This document shows positions 1 through 8,208 of a stretch of DNA of 64,000 nucleotides, in pieces. Origin of the DNA: Exiguobacterium sp. AM39-5BH (GTDB taxonomy: Bacteria; Bacillota; Bacilli; Exiguobacteriales; Exiguobacteriaceae); assembly GCF_003467445.1 (NCBI RefSeq), contig NZ_QSGS01000001.1:124001-188000 (forward strand), given 5' to 3'. The translations under genes and the position numbers were made by a program. The notes beneath the pieces were generated by a model, which was not told where the DNA came from, searched no databases, and saw nothing but the letters and a program-made list of their open reading frames with translations. Position 1 is the stretch's first letter. Every line of letters starts with the position of its first letter.

Positions 1-43
1 GGATGGCGAAAACGGTTGTGACAAATCTTTTGAGTCATAATGG

Positions 44-52
44 TGCTATAAT
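44..52 (+). promoter_or_regulatory. Extended -10 promoter for ytxGH
   Basis: TGCTATAAT (TGn plus TATAAT at 47-52) lies about 36 bases before the ytxG start. No good -35 hexamer is seen at 17 bases, as is usual for extended -10 promoters. Confidence 0.5.
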
Positions 53-88
53 GAAAACACCACATCATCGAACAGGAGGAATGAATGC

Positions 89-607
89 ATGGAAATCACA
101 TTAGGAGGCATCGCAGGGCTTATCGCAGCGCTAGCGTTTGTCGTACTCGTATTTTTCTTGGCGCGTGTCTTGTCGAACGTTAATCGGACACTCGGTAGCG
201 TCGCCAATACGACTGAAAACTTGGAACGACAATTAGATGGGATCACCATGGAAGTGACGGCGCTCTTACATAAGACGAACCGTCTCGTAGATAACGTCGA
301 AGAAAAAACAGAATTGCTTGCGCCGGTGGCACATGCACTTGATGAGCTCGGCACGTCGCTCAATGAAGTGACAGAGTCGGTGCGGACGGTTTCTTCTTCC
401 GTTCACGTGGCAGCAGACGAGAACAAAGAACAAATCGCTCAAGCCGTCCGTTGGGGATCTGTCGCTGTAGAACTATTCAAGAAGAATAAACCAGACGCAT
501 CTTCGGACGAACGCTCATCACGTCGCCGTGGTCGTCGTGACCGGAGACAAGAACCAACTACGGTGTCACCCGGATTAATTGCAACAGATGATACGATTAA
601 ATCATAA
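89..607 (+). CDS. ytxG: DUF948 envelope-associated protein (YtxG family)
   Basis: A 172-residue protein with one N-terminal membrane segment (about residues 5-27), a long heptad-rich stretch (about 30-125) likely to form a coiled coil, and a basic Arg-rich tail. This is the DUF948 pattern of B. subtilis YtxG, whose exact role is not established; it is linked to general stress and envelope. AGGAGGA at 74-80 supports the ATG at 89. It is followed 19 bases later by ytxH and then aroA-ccpA, the same order as in Bacillus, except that ytxJ is missing between ytxH and aroA. Confidence 0.85.
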   Translation: MEITLGGIAGLIAALAFVVLVFFLARVLSNVNRTLGSVANTTENLERQLDGITMEVTALLHKTNRLVDNVEEKTELLAPVAHALDELGTSLNEVTESVRTVSSSVHVAADENKEQIAQAVRWGSVAVELFKKNKPDASSDERSSRRRGRRDRRQEPTTVSPGLIATDDTIKS

Positions 608-626
608 CCATCACAAGGAGGAAACA

Positions 627-1445
627 ATGATGACATACGATAAGAACAAAACATATACGAACACAAACGAGCAACAATCAAGCGGTGGATTCTTGGCGGG
701 GGTCGTCCTTGGCGGCGTGATTGGCGCGGCTGTCGCGCTCCTCACTTCACCAAAAAGTGGTCGTGAAGTGCGGACGTATTTAGATGAGAAGACGGCGACA
801 TCACGTGAGCGATTGACGGTCAAATCGAAAGAAGTCCGTGAGAAAGCAGAGCCTGTTGTCGGCGAATGGATTAAAGTAGCGAGCGATAAAGCAGCACCAG
901 TCTTGAATCTCGTCAAAGATAAGGCACGAGAAGCGGCTGAGTTGAAACAACAAGTCGATGAAGACGAATTGTCAATCGAAGAAGCTATGGAGAAAGCGGA
1001 TCAGCTCGTGGCCGAAGCGGAAGCTGAAGTGAAAGAGCAGCTCGATCGTGCTTCAGAAGATCAGTCAAATGAATCTAAAGAGTCAAGTGAATCTAAAGAG
1101 TCAAGTGAATCTAAAGAGTCAAGTGAATCTAAAGAGTCAAGTGAATCTAAAGAGTCAAATGAATCTAAAGAGTCAAATGAATCTAAAGAGTCAAATGATT
1201 CTTCGAAATCAAATGATAAAAAAGAAGAGTCGGCCGATAAGTCGAAGGCGTCAGAAAACAAATCAAATTCGAACAAATCAAACTCGAACAAATTGACTGA
1301 GAGCAAACAAAAGTCTTCGAGCAGTCGGGACCAGTCAGAAAACTATGAATCAGATTTTGAGGCTCCGGTGAAAGACTTGTTGGATGATGATTCGAAACAA
1401 GAATTGAACAAGTTAAAAAATGAGTTGCAAAACGGTAACAAGTAA
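627..1445 (+). CDS. ytxH: YtxH-like protein with Ser/Glu/Lys repeat tail
   Basis: A 272-residue protein whose first 70 residues match the YtxH family: a glycine/alanine-rich membrane segment followed by TSPKSGREVR. Residues about 50-145 are charged and helical. From about residue 147 there is a tandem hexapeptide repeat (S-N/S-E-S-K-E, seven clean copies) and then a low-complexity Ser/Lys/Asn region. AAGGAGG at 615-621 fixes the start at ATG 627; an upstream in-frame ATG at 579 lies inside ytxG and lacks a ribosome site. The family is small (about 100-150 residues), so the repeat tail is an extension. Function is unknown. Confidence 0.8.
   Translation: MMTYDKNKTYTNTNEQQSSGGFLAGVVLGGVIGAAVALLTSPKSGREVRTYLDEKTATSRERLTVKSKEVREKAEPVVGEWIKVASDKAAPVLNLVKDKAREAAELKQQVDEDELSIEEAMEKADQLVAEAEAEVKEQLDRASEDQSNESKESSESKESSESKESSESKESSESKESNESKESNESKESNDSSKSNDKKEESADKSKASENKSNSNKSNSNKLTESKQKSSSSRDQSENYESDFEAPVKDLLDDDSKQELNKLKNELQNGNK
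1065..1190 (+). repeat. Seven tandem 18-bp units inside ytxH
   Basis: The unit TCAAGTGAATCTAAAGAG (or TCAAAT...) repeats seven times in frame, encoding S(S/N)ESKE. Copies 1, 6 and 7 have AAT (Asn) and copies 2-5 AGT (Ser) at the second codon; a decayed eighth unit follows. Near-identity at the DNA level points to recent slippage or recombination. Confidence 0.95.
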
Positions 1446-1453
1446 TGCATGAA

Positions 1454-1481
1454 GCGTCCGAATTCTTTCGGGCGCTTTTTT
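1454..1481 (+). terminator. Terminator after ytxH
   Basis: Nine-base-pair stem GCGTCCGAA/TTCGGGCGC with a TTCT loop, followed by six T. Confidence 0.9.
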
Positions 1482-1511
1482 GTTGATTTTGTGTCGCAAG
1501 CCCATTTCTCT

Positions 1512-1540
1512 ATGACAAAGTGATTAAAATTCGATATAAT
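1512..1540 (+). promoter_or_regulatory. Sigma-A promoter for aroA
   Basis: ATGACA (1512-1517), 17-base spacer, TATAAT (1535-1540); 41 bases before the aroA start. Confidence 0.75.
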
Positions 1541-1581
1541 TAGGTTTCTGGAAAGAACGGCTTAGAAATGAGAGGGTAAAT

Positions 1582-2673
1582 ATGAGTCCACAAGATCAAT
1601 TGAATCGATTACGACGCGAGATGGATGAGTTGAATCGTGAGATGCTCGACTTGCTCAGCCGCCGTGGTAGGCTTGCTGTCGAAATTGGAAAAGTAAAACG
1701 TCTTCAAGGCGTCGAACGTTATGATCCGATCCGTGAGAGAGAGATGTTAGATTTTATTGCGTCAGCGAATCCCGGACCGTTTGAGACAGCGCGCTTGCAA
1801 CATCTTTTTAAAGAGATGTTCAAAGCTTCAGCCGAGCTACAAGGTGAAGATCGTGACAAGACGTTACTCGTCTCGCGTAAACGCCAGGCTGAGAATACGA
1901 TTGTCACGCTCGATGATGTCACAATTGGCAATGGACGTCCCCAATTGATTGCTGGCCCATGTGCAGTCGAATCCTTCGAGCAAGTGAACGCCGTCGCCGA
2001 GAAATTAGCGTTGTCTGGTGTGAAAATTTTGCGAGGCGGGGCCTATAAACCACGTACGTCCCCCTATGATTTCCAAGGGCTAGGTTTTGAAGGGTTACAA
2101 TTGTTGAAACAGGCAGCGGACCGTCACGATTTACGTGTCATCTCGGAAATCATGACGCCGGGCGCTGTTGAATCGGCGCTTCCATACGTGGACATTATTC
2201 AAGTAGGTGCGCGCAATATGCAAAACTTTGATTTGTTGAAAGAAGTCGGGAAGACAGACAAGCCAGTGCTCTTAAAACGCGGCCTTTCAGCGACCATCGA
2301 AGAATTCATCTACGCGGCGGAGTACATCATGGCGAGTGGGAACAGTCAAGTGATCTTGTGCGAACGCGGTATTCGGACGTATGAGCGTGCGACACGAAAT
2401 ACGCTCGATATTACGGCGGTTCCGATTTTAAAACAAGAAACGCATTTACCGGTCATGGTCGACGTCACGCATTCGACGGGACGCCGCGATTTGTTATTAC
2501 CGGCATCGAAAGCGGCGCTCGCAGTTGGAGCGGACGGAGTCATGGTGGAAGTGCATCCGAATCCAGCGATCGCTTTATCAGATGCCCAGCAACAACTCGA
2601 TTTCGACCAATTCGATCAATTCGTGGACGGGCTAACAGCTCAGTTCCCTCAACTTGATTTGGTGAAAAAGTAA
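1582..2673 (+). CDS. aroA: Bifunctional chorismate mutase / DAHP synthase
   Basis: Makes 3-deoxy-D-arabino-heptulosonate 7-phosphate from phosphoenolpyruvate and erythrose 4-phosphate, the first step to aromatic amino acids, with an N-terminal chorismate mutase that also gives feedback sensing (AroA(G) type of Bacillus). Residues 1-90 are AroQ-type mutase ([20 protein letters not shown]); residues about 105-360 are the type I-beta DAHP synthase barrel with AGPCAVES at about 123, [24 protein letters not shown] and [15 protein letters not shown]. 363 residues is the normal length. GAGAGG precedes the ATG. Own promoter upstream, terminator and ccpA downstream. Confidence 0.97.
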   Translation: MSPQDQLNRLRREMDELNREMLDLLSRRGRLAVEIGKVKRLQGVERYDPIREREMLDFIASANPGPFETARLQHLFKEMFKASAELQGEDRDKTLLVSRKRQAENTIVTLDDVTIGNGRPQLIAGPCAVESFEQVNAVAEKLALSGVKILRGGAYKPRTSPYDFQGLGFEGLQLLKQAADRHDLRVISEIMTPGAVESALPYVDIIQVGARNMQNFDLLKEVGKTDKPVLLKRGLSATIEEFIYAAEYIMASGNSQVILCERGIRTYERATRNTLDITAVPILKQETHLPVMVDVTHSTGRRDLLLPASKAALAVGADGVMVEVHPNPAIALSDAQQQLDFDQFDQFVDGLTAQFPQLDLVKK

Positions 2674-2682
2674 GCTTTCCAA

Positions 2683-2698
2683 TTGGAAACGTTTTATA
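2683..2698 (+). promoter_or_regulatory. Candidate cre (CcpA operator) upstream of ccpA
   Basis: TTGGAAACGTTTTATA fits the cre consensus WTGNAANCGNWNNCWW except for A in place of the final C. It lies just after aroA and about 100 bases before ccpA, so it could serve autoregulation. It is a sequence match only. Confidence 0.4.
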
Positions 2699-2704
2699 TA
2701 GCGT

Positions 2705-2747
2705 GAAGACAGGGTAAAATGATGACAGATACCTGTCTTCCTTTTTT
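2705..2747 (+). terminator. Terminator after aroA
   Basis: GAAGACAGG (2705-2713) pairs with CCTGTCTTC (2732-2740), followed by CTTTTTT. The 18-base loop is long but the stem is perfect. Confidence 0.75.
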
Positions 2748-2799
2748 GACACGTTTTTTGAAAATCGTTTGAAAATCATTGCTTGTAGGAGGAGTTTTA

Positions 2800-3813
2800 A
2801 TGAATAGTAATAATGTAACCATCTATGACGTCGCACGAGAAGCCGGGGTGTCGATGGCAACCGTCTCACGTGTCGTAAACGGAAACCCGAACGTCAAGCC
2901 GACGACCCGCAAGAAAGTTCAGGATGCGATTGACCGTCTCGGCTATCGCCCGAACGCCGTCGCACGTGGACTGGCCAGCAAGAAGACGACGACAGTCGGC
3001 GTCATCGTCCCGGATATCTCGAACATCTTCTTCGCCGATTTGGCTCGTGGAATCGAGGACGTCGCGACGATGTACAAGTACAACATCATCCTCGGGAACT
3101 CGGACGCGAACCGTGACAAAGAGATTCATTTGTTGAACACATTGCTCGGGAAACAAGTCGACGGTATCATTTTCATGGGCGGCCGTCTGCATGAAGACCT
3201 CGTCAACGAGTTCAAGAAATCACCGGTCCCAATCGTCCTCGCGGCGACACTCAACCAAGGGTATGACCTCCCAGCGGTCAACATCGATTATGAACAAGCG
3301 GCATACGATGCGACCGAAATGTTGATTGGCCACGGTCATAACCAAGTCGGTTTCATCACAGGCCCACTTGAGCAACAAATCAATGGCGAGAAGAAATTCT
3401 CTGGTTACCGCCGTGCCCTTGATGACGCCGGAATCCCGTTTCGTGAAAGTGACGTCGTCCTTGGGAATTACACGTATGCGTCAGGCCTTGAGGCGATGCA
3501 GAAGATGCTCGAACGGGACGATTGCCCGAAAGCGATTTTTGCCGGTACAGACGAGATGGCGCTCGGTGTCATCCACGCGATTCAAGACGCCGGTTTCTCG
3601 GTCCCGAACGATTTTGAAGTCGTCGGCCATGATAACACCCGTCTCGCTACGATGATTCGTCCGAAATTGACGACGGTTGTCCAACCGATGTATGACATCG
3701 GCGCCGTTGCGATGCGTCTCTTGACGAAAATCTTAAATGCTGAAGAAATCGAAGAAAAGAACGTTGTCTTGCCGCACCGCATCGAACGTCGCGACTCGGT
3801 ACGTCAAGATTGA
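2800..3813 (+). CDS. ccpA: Catabolite control protein A (LacI family)
   Basis: Global carbon catabolite regulator; with HPr-Ser46-P it binds cre sites. The 337 residues show the LacI-type DNA-binding domain at residues about 5-55 ([20 protein letters not shown], hinge helix [14 protein letters not shown]) and a periplasmic-binding-protein-like core to the end. AGGAGG at 2787-2792 selects ATG 2800; an in-frame TTG at 2779 lies before the ribosome site. The position between aroA and acuC is the Bacillus arrangement, and good cre sites in the window (acuA/acsA, pfkA, gapB) give it likely local targets. motPS, which follows ccpA in B. subtilis, is absent. Confidence 0.96.
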   Translation: MNSNNVTIYDVAREAGVSMATVSRVVNGNPNVKPTTRKKVQDAIDRLGYRPNAVARGLASKKTTTVGVIVPDISNIFFADLARGIEDVATMYKYNIILGNSDANRDKEIHLLNTLLGKQVDGIIFMGGRLHEDLVNEFKKSPVPIVLAATLNQGYDLPAVNIDYEQAAYDATEMLIGHGHNQVGFITGPLEQQINGEKKFSGYRRALDDAGIPFRESDVVLGNYTYASGLEAMQKMLERDDCPKAIFAGTDEMALGVIHAIQDAGFSVPNDFEVVGHDNTRLATMIRPKLTTVVQPMYDIGAVAMRLLTKILNAEEIEEKNVVLPHRIERRDSVRQD

Positions 3814-3815
3814 AC

Positions 3816-3866
3816 AAATATCCCCTCGCCTGTCGGAGTCACTCCGCGGACGAGGGGATATTTTTA
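3816..3866 (+). terminator. Terminator between ccpA and acuC
   Basis: Thirteen-base stem AAATATCCCCTCG / CGAGGGGATATTT followed by TTT. It closes ccpA and also overlaps the end of the convergent acuC. Confidence 0.85.
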
Positions 3867-5033
3867 GACATATATGGATTTGCGGTCGTTCGAGATGAAC
3901 GGCCAGAACGCCCGTTTCGTCACTTCCCAATTCTTCTCCTCGATTTGTTGGCGTCGGGGGATGTGTTGAAACGTATACGTGTGGTCATCCCAACGCGTAG
4001 GCAAGGCTTGATTGGCCTTGGCCTGCCACTGCTCAATCCATTCAGGTGGAATGTCTCCACAATATGGTGTTTCGCGTGTCAGCCCGGCCCACACTTGTGA
4101 CCAGGCCCGGGGGACGGCACGGTACCAATCGTAGCCACCGCCACCGAGAGCGACGAGTCTTCCATCCGTATACTCGTCGGCGAGGCGAGAGGCGATTTGA
4201 GGAATCTGTTCGAACGTCCTGATTGTGGAGGCGAGGTGCGTCAACGGGTCGAAGGCATGGGCATCGGCACCGTTCTGCGTCAAGATGATATCCGGTTTGA
4301 ACCACTCACACGCTTCCCGGAATATGGTTTCATAACAACGCAGGAACGAATCGTCTTGCGTAAAGGCATCAACCGGGACGTTCCAACTGTAGCCATACCC
4401 GTTGCCGTTGCCGCGCTCGGTGACGGCTCCAGTCCCCGGGAACAGGTAGCGTCCGGTCTCATGAATCGATAGCGTCATCACGTCGCTATCATCATAAAAC
4501 AGCCATTGGACGCCGTCTCCGTGGTGGGCGTCGGTATCGACATAGAGGACCCGGCTACCATACGCCTGGCGAACGTGAGCAATCGCGACTGCGGCATCGT
4601 TATACACACAAAATCCTGAAGCTTTCCGTCTCATTCCATGATGAAGACCGCCTCCGACGTGAAAGGCACGCTCTAGCTTACCGCTCGCGACCAAATCGAG
4701 GGCATGAACGGTCCCTCCGACAAGCCGAGCCGCTCCTTCATGGATGGTCGGGAAAATCGGGGTATCTTCTGTACCGAGGCCGAACTTGTTCGCCTTTAAT
4801 GTCGACAGTTCACCCACTGCGGCTGCTTGGACCGCTTCAATATAATCCAGATCATGGACGAGAGAAAGCGATTCAATGGATGCGAGAGGAGGGGCGACGC
4901 ACTCTGAGGCCTGAAGTTTACCTGAGGCGATGAGTAGCGACGTCGTCAGCTCCAGGCGCACCGGATTGAACGGATGATCCGCATGGAAGCGGTACGAGTT
5001 TTCGTTCTCACCGAATATGTAGGCCGGTCTCAT
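3864..5033 (-). CDS. acuC: Acetoin utilization protein AcuC, histone-deacetylase family
   Basis: Zinc-dependent lysine deacetylase; in B. subtilis AcuC removes the acetyl group that AcuA places on acetyl-CoA synthetase, restoring activity. 389 residues with the class I HDAC-like core: GGGLHHGM, GFCVYNDAAV, the zinc and charge-relay segment VDTDAHHGDGVQW (about residues 162-175), LSIHETGRYLFPGTG, and QNGADAHAFDPLTHL. Its ATG overlaps the acuB stop by four bases, so translation is probably coupled. acsA, its target, is divergent just beyond acuA. Confidence 0.95.
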   Translation of the reverse strand: MRPAYIFGENENSYRFHADHPFNPVRLELTTSLLIASGKLQASECVAPPLASIESLSLVHDLDYIEAVQAAAVGELSTLKANKFGLGTEDTPIFPTIHEGAARLVGGTVHALDLVASGKLERAFHVGGGLHHGMRRKASGFCVYNDAAVAIAHVRQAYGSRVLYVDTDAHHGDGVQWLFYDDSDVMTLSIHETGRYLFPGTGAVTERGNGNGYGYSWNVPVDAFTQDDSFLRCYETIFREACEWFKPDIILTQNGADAHAFDPLTHLASTIRTFEQIPQIASRLADEYTDGRLVALGGGGYDWYRAVPRAWSQVWAGLTRETPYCGDIPPEWIEQWQAKANQALPTRWDDHTYTFQHIPRRQQIEEKNWEVTKRAFWPFISNDRKSIYV

Positions 5034-5647
5034 TGAGACATCTCCGGACCGAGTACGTCATACCCTTCGCGTTTCAACCGTTCGATGATGCGAAGTGGAT
5101 TCATCGTCTGGACGCGGAACGAGATAATCCGTTGATAAGGATCAGATGTCGGATGGACGAACACGTTGATGATGTTCACGTTCGTCTTGGCGAGGAGACG
5201 GGTCACTTTTTCAAGCGTCCCGGTCGTATTTTCGACCAAAATCTCAATTTGAGAGCTCGGTTCGAGCGCGCCAGTCAATTGGACGAAGTAACGTAACAAA
5301 TCCGTCTCCGTCAACACGCCGACGAGTTTGCCCTGTTCGACGATTGGCAGACATGTTAAACGATACTCATAAAACAAAGCAGCCGCATCTTCAAAAAAGT
5401 CGAACGGGTGTGCCGTCGTCACATCCTGCCGCATGATGCTCGAGACAGGATTTTTAAAATCGGCGCTCTCACTTTCAGGATGAAACACGCTCGTCGCTCC
5501 GCTCATCTCGAACTGACCGATGATACCGACGACTTGTCGGGCTGGGTTTGTGACGATGAGATGGCGAACTTTGTGATCGCGCATAAGCTTGGCCGCATGG
5601 GCGATTGTATTGGTCGGTTGAATCGTCACGACATGACGATTCATCAT
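5030..5647 (-). CDS. acuB: AcuB, CBS-pair and ACT domain protein (start region frameshifted)
   Basis: As read, a 205-residue frame starting MMNRHVVTIQP, with two CBS motifs (about 1-125) and a C-terminal ACT domain (about 130-205), the AcuB architecture; it presumably senses a nucleotide or metabolite in the acuABC system. The start is odd: AAGGAGGG at 5667-5674 is ideally spaced from ATG 5661, which reads M-L-I-E-Q then TGA, while MMNRHV begins one frame away at 5647, overlapping that stop. B. subtilis AcuB begins with a similar M-x-x-E-Q-x-M peptide, so a base has most likely been lost near 5648 and the true start is 5661. A five-codon coupled leader is the alternative. Confidence 0.88.
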   Translation of the reverse strand: MMNRHVVTIQPTNTIAHAAKLMRDHKVRHLIVTNPARQVVGIIGQFEMSGATSVFHPESESADFKNPVSSIMRQDVTTAHPFDFFEDAAALFYEYRLTCLPIVEQGKLVGVLTETDLLRYFVQLTGALEPSSQIEILVENTTGTLEKVTRLLAKTNVNIINVFVHPTSDPYQRIISFRVQTMNPLRIIERLKREGYDVLGPEMSQ

Positions 5648-5759
5648 TGTTCAATCAGCATCCAAATCCCTCCTTAGTCATACATGAACCGGCGCCGCAA
5701 CCGGAGCGAATCGAAATGGTCAATCGTTTCTTGTCGAACATTCTGGCCAATCCGGGCCA

Positions 5760-6302
5760 TCAAGCAGTTGGCCGGATGCGAAGCATCTCAGGATCATCGG
5801 TCGGGAAGAAGACGAGTCCGCCGTGGTTCATCATCTTTTCCATGACTTTGCGATAGTCCCAGATGGAGAGCCCACTTCCTTTCAAGTCCCAATGCCAATA
5901 ATATTCGGTCGTCAAAATCAAAAAATTATCCATATTAGGGTCCATCATGGATACTTCGAGCAGTTGCTTGCCAATTCGTTGGCCGCGGAAGCGCGGGCTC
6001 ACTTCGATCGCACCGAGTTCAAGGATATACGGATCGTTCCCTTCACTCCAACGTTCGTATGGGTCCGGATATAAATACGTGACGTAACCGATGACGAGGT
6101 CATCGACCCGGGCCACGATGATGCGGCCTTCCTTTAAGTCAGCAATTTCGACGAGCGCCTTGTGTTGGTCCTCGGGTTCGCGAAATGCGGTCAATCCCTC
6201 ATCGAGCCGATATGTAGCCAACACGTCGCTCTCGATCGGTCCATCGATGATTACGGCTCCGAGTGAGGTTTCCCACACCTTTGAATGATATTGTTTTTCC
6301 AT
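5760..6302 (-). CDS. acuA: AcuA, GNAT protein acetyltransferase (3' end frameshifted)
   Basis: Acetylates the catalytic-domain lysine of acetyl-CoA synthetase AcsA and switches it off. The frame reads 180 residues with GNAT motifs ALVEIADLKEGRIIVARVDD, ELGAIEVSPRFRGQRIGKQL and TTEYYWHWDLKG. It ends abruptly in DDPEMLRIRPTA, whereas AcuA proteins are about 210 residues. In the adjacent frame the DNA continues HPANCLMARIG, NVRQETIDHFDSLR and RRRFMYD and stops at 5674, beside the acuB ribosome site. A single lost base near 5776-5784 explains this; the intact gene would span 5674-6302. Confidence 0.88.
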   Translation of the reverse strand: MEKQYHSKVWETSLGAVIIDGPIESDVLATYRLDEGLTAFREPEDQHKALVEIADLKEGRIIVARVDDLVIGYVTYLYPDPYERWSEGNDPYILELGAIEVSPRFRGQRIGKQLLEVSMMDPNMDNFLILTTEYYWHWDLKGSGLSIWDYRKVMEKMMNHGGLVFFPTDDPEMLRIRPTA

Positions 6303-6327
6303 GGAGTCACCACCTTTTCCACCTTCT

Positions 6328-6343
6328 ATTATAGCGCTTTCAT
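6328..6343 (-). promoter_or_regulatory. cre overlapping the acuABC -10 box
   Basis: On the minus strand ATGAAAGCGCTATAAT fits WTGNAANCGNWNNCWW with one mismatch, and its last six bases are the TATAAT -10 of acuA (about 26 bases from the start codon). CcpA bound here would block acuABC transcription. Confidence 0.65.
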
Positions 6344-6383
6344 TATCCTTGGTTCACACTCTTTTGGAGATTTTGGAAATTCA

Positions 6384-6412
6384 TTGATTTGTCATAATAT
6401 TAACACTATACT
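6384..6412 (+). promoter_or_regulatory. Promoter for acsA
   Basis: TTGATT (6384-6389), 17-base spacer, TATACT (6407-6412). Divergent from the acuA promoter. Confidence 0.65.
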
Positions 6413-6454
6413 GAAAGTGGTTATACCATTCATTACAGGGGAGGCGAATCTTTA

Positions 6455-8164
6455 GTGATGGAAAAATTGAAAGCGTTATCAGGGGAGCATCAATTGGCGT
6501 CGTATGAAGATGCTTGTCAGTCGTTCGAGTGGACACAAGCAGAAGCATTATTTTCTTGGAATTTGACGGGGAACGTCAATATGGCGTACGAAGCAATCGA
6601 CCGTCACGCAGAAGGTGAACTCGCCACGAAGCTGGCATTGCTCTATTTCGATGGGGACCGAGAAGAGCGCTACACGTATGCGGATATGAAACTAGAAAGC
6701 AATCGGGCCGGAAACGTTCTGAAATCGGTTGGAGTGGAGAAAGGCGACCGCGTCTTCATCTTCATGCCACGGAGTCCAGAACTTTATTTTATTTTGCTCG
6801 GTACACTCAAGCTCGGGGCAATCGTCGGTCCGTTGTTCGAGGCGTTCATGGAGCAAGCCGTCCACGACCGTCTGCTCGACTCGGAAGCGAAAGTCATCGT
6901 GACGACCGAGGCGCTCTTGCCACGGATCCCGGTCGATCAACTCCCGCACTTGGAGACGATTTTAATCGTCGGTGACGGAGTAGAAGAGACCGGTAAAATC
7001 ATCGACTACCGTAAGTTGGCGGGTGAAGCGTCGATCGACCTCGACATCATGTGGGTCGACCGCGAAGACGGCATGATCTTACACTATACGTCAGGGTCGA
7101 CCGGGAAGCCGAAAGGCGTCTTGCACGTCCATAACGCCATGGTGCAACACTTGATGACCGGTAAATGGGTCCTCGACTTGCAACCGGACGACATTTACTG
7201 GTGCACGGCCGACCCAGGTTGGGTGACAGGGACGAGCTACGGGATTTTCGCACCGTTCTTGAACGGGGCGACGAATGTGATCGTCGGGGGACGATTCAAT
7301 CCGGAGTTCTGGTACTCGGTCATCGAGCGATTCGGGGTCACGGTCTGGTACAGTGCGCCGACCGCGTTTCGCATGCTCATGGGCGCTGGAGAAGAGGCGT
7401 TCGAGAAATATGATCTATCATCTCTCCGCCACATCCTGTCGGTCGGAGAACCACTCAACCCGGAAGTCATTCGTTGGGGGAACGAATCGTTCGGGTTACG
7501 AGTTCATGATACGTGGTGGATGACGGAGACCGGCGCGATGATGATTTGCAACTATCCGACGATGGATATTAAACCAGGTTCGATGGGCAAAGCTATCCCG
7601 GGCTGTGAAGCGGCCATCTTGGACGACCGTGGTCAACCGCTCCCACCACATCGGATGGGCAACTTGGCACTCAAGACGCCTTGGCCGTCGATGATGCGGA
7701 AGATTTGGAAGAACGACGCCAAGTATGAGAGCTACTTCTGGGGCGACTGGTACGTCTCAGGTGACTCGGCATATATGGACGAGGACGGATACTTCTGGTT
7801 CCAAGGCCGTGTCGATGACGTCATCATGACGGCAGGGGAACGGGTCGGACCGTTCGAGGTCGAGAGTCGTCTTGTCGAGCATCCGGCTGTCGCCGAGGCA
7901 GGGGTCATCGGGAAACCGGACCCGGTACGCGGGGAAATTATCAAGGCGTTCATCGCACTCCGGAAAGGCTATGAGCCGTCAGACGAGTTGAAGACAGAGA
8001 TTCAAAAGTTCGTCAAAGAAGGTCTCGCGGCTCACGCGGCTCCGCGTGAGATTGAGTTCAAAGATAAATTGCCGAAAACGCGAAGCGGGAAAATCATGCG
8101 TCGTGTCTTGAAAGCATGGGAATTGAACCTCGAGACGGGTGACTTATCGACAATGGAAGATTGA
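6455..8164 (+). CDS. acsA: Acetyl-CoA synthetase (AMP-forming)
   Basis: Activates acetate to acetyl-CoA through acetyl-AMP, feeding the TCA cycle when sugar is gone. 569 residues, ANL superfamily: P-loop YTSGSTGKPKG (about 210), adenine-binding DTWWMTETGAMM (about 350), hinge YVSGDSAYMDEDGYFWF and GRVDDVIMTAGERVGP. Near the C-terminus, PKTRSGKIMRR contains the conserved lysine (about residue 546) that AcuA acetylates in this family. GGGGAGG at 6438-6444 suits GTG 6455 or ATG 6458. A cre lies over codons 4-10. Divergent from acuABC, as in Bacillus. Confidence 0.97.
   Translation: MMEKLKALSGEHQLASYEDACQSFEWTQAEALFSWNLTGNVNMAYEAIDRHAEGELATKLALLYFDGDREERYTYADMKLESNRAGNVLKSVGVEKGDRVFIFMPRSPELYFILLGTLKLGAIVGPLFEAFMEQAVHDRLLDSEAKVIVTTEALLPRIPVDQLPHLETILIVGDGVEETGKIIDYRKLAGEASIDLDIMWVDREDGMILHYTSGSTGKPKGVLHVHNAMVQHLMTGKWVLDLQPDDIYWCTADPGWVTGTSYGIFAPFLNGATNVIVGGRFNPEFWYSVIERFGVTVWYSAPTAFRMLMGAGEEAFEKYDLSSLRHILSVGEPLNPEVIRWGNESFGLRVHDTWWMTETGAMMICNYPTMDIKPGSMGKAIPGCEAAILDDRGQPLPPHRMGNLALKTPWPSMMRKIWKNDAKYESYFWGDWYVSGDSAYMDEDGYFWFQGRVDDVIMTAGERVGPFEVESRLVEHPAVAEAGVIGKPDPVRGEIIKAFIALRKGYEPSDELKTEIQKFVKEGLAAHAAPREIEFKDKLPKTRSGKIMRRVLKAWELNLETGDLSTMED
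6467..6482 (+). promoter_or_regulatory. cre inside the start of acsA
   Basis: TTGAAAGCGTTATCAG matches the cre consensus with only the last base off. Its centre is about 55 bases downstream of the predicted transcription start, a position where CcpA acts as a road block; B. subtilis acsA also has a downstream cre. Confidence 0.6.
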
Positions 8165-8170
8165 ACGACA

Positions 8171-8199
8171 AAAGGTCGACACGCGATGTGTCGACCTTT
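8171..8199. terminator. Convergent terminator between acsA and the penicillin-binding protein gene
   Basis: Perfect 12-base stem AAAGGTCGACAC / GTGTCGACCTTT with a five-base loop. Neither side has a long T tract, so efficiency is uncertain. Confidence 0.7.
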
Positions 8200-8208
8200 C
8201 TTGTCGGA

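Noticed and set aside
1065..1208. Direct repeats considered as a CRISPR array
   Set aside because: The 18-bp units are contiguous with no spacers, keep the ytxH reading frame, and encode a simple peptide repeat.
1048..1306. Open frames on both strands across the ytxH repeat
   Set aside because: They arise from the 18-bp periodicity; neither has a ribosome site or similarity to known proteins, while the ytxH frame continues a recognised domain.
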